Source: an uncultured Prevotellaceae bacterium (lineage in GTDB: Bacteria > Bacteroidota > Bacteroidia > Bacteroidales > Bacteroidaceae). From it: a stretch of DNA of 14,472 nt. The DNA lies in the NCBI GenBank assembly GCA_947306605.1, contig CAMZHB010000007.1:1-14472 (forward strand). The letters are read 5' to 3'. Positions 14,335 to 14,472 of this stretch are shown piece by piece (the first letter of the stretch is position 1; each line of letters opens with the position of its first letter). A program made the position numbers and the translations under genes. Under the pieces are notes generated by a model. It was not told the DNA's origin, did no database searches, and was given only the letters and a program-made list of their open reading frames with translations.

Positions 14335-14472
14335 ATGGCAAATACGAACTTAGCAAATGCAAAGACGGCGAAGAACGATGAGTTCTATACGCAATATACC
14401 GACATTCAGAAGGAGATAAACGCCTATCTGGACTACGACCCGAATGTGTTTCGTGGTAAGACGGTGCTGCTG
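14335..14472 (+). CDS. EcoRI-type adenine-specific DNA methyltransferase, 5' end only
   Basis: Only the first 46 codons are in the window and the frame is open at the end. The segment KNDEFYTQYTDIQKEINAY (13-31) followed by VFRGKTVLL (38-46) is what I recognise as the N-terminus of the EcoRI methylase family (PF13651), in which NDEFYTQ precedes the S-adenosylmethionine-binding region. Such enzymes methylate adenine in double-stranded DNA and may be paired with a restriction endonuclease or stand alone; neither the catalytic motif nor any partner gene is in view. ATG at 14335 is chosen because it follows a -7 box at a normal distance and gives the family's usual start. It is the only plus-strand gene in the window, divergent from the aminopeptidase run, and its upstream region is AT-rich, which suits an acquired defence gene (inference). 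Confidence 0.82.
   Translation, partial: MANTNLANAKTAKNDEFYTQYTDIQKEINAYLDYDPNVFRGKTVLL

Noticed and set aside
14335..14472. Absence of GAATTC sites in the window as evidence of EcoRI-like specificity
   Set aside because: I noticed none while reading, but the DNA is GC-rich, few sites are expected in 14 kb, and I cannot count reliably by eye. EcoRI-family members can also have other specificities.

Overview
The window is chromosomal DNA of a Bacteroidota member, most likely order Bacteroidales (Prevotella-like or a relative; the genus cannot be fixed from this sequence). The signs are promoter -7 boxes of the form TAnnTTTG, A-rich leaders without Shine-Dalgarno motifs in front of start codons, a GC-rich coding bias with AT-rich intergenic gaps, and gene families typical of the order (golvesin-associated amidase, DUF5009/NagX-type membrane acetyltransferase, two-domain periplasmic M16 peptidase, PutA without a DNA-binding domain).

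All genes but the last lie on the minus strand, so transcription runs right to left. From right to left: at 14335 an EcoRI-type adenine methyltransferase begins on the plus strand and runs off the window, divergent from the rest. Between 14034 and 9201 lies a tight run of three genes: Xaa-Pro aminopeptidase, a gamma-class carbonic anhydrase-like hexapeptide protein, and the replication restart helicase priA, with gaps of 25 and 15 bases. Next come single genes with their own signals: a secreted M16 zinc peptidase (9060-6241) ending in a strong terminator, a multi-spanning acyltransferase (6113-4986), the bifunctional proline catabolic enzyme putA (4663-1184), and the first 294 residues of a secreted N-acetylmuramoyl-L-alanine amidase-like protein (883 to beyond base 1).

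Most of these are ordinary housekeeping or catabolic genes. Xaa-Pro aminopeptidase and PutA could work in one route (peptide to proline to glutamate), although they are not co-transcribed. The least ordinary structure is a 61-base element present twice in inverted orientation (59 of 61 positions identical), at 981-1041 and 4840-4900, bracketing putA together with its promoter and terminator. It has an internal 20-22 base periodicity and probably belongs to a dispersed intergenic repeat family. Other points are an orphan plus-strand terminator-like hairpin at 1063-1094, three terminators that share a G-U wobble only when read as minus-strand RNA, and the methyltransferase at the right edge, which may open a restriction-modification locus. 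I saw no tRNA, rRNA, CRISPR array, transposase gene or phage gene.
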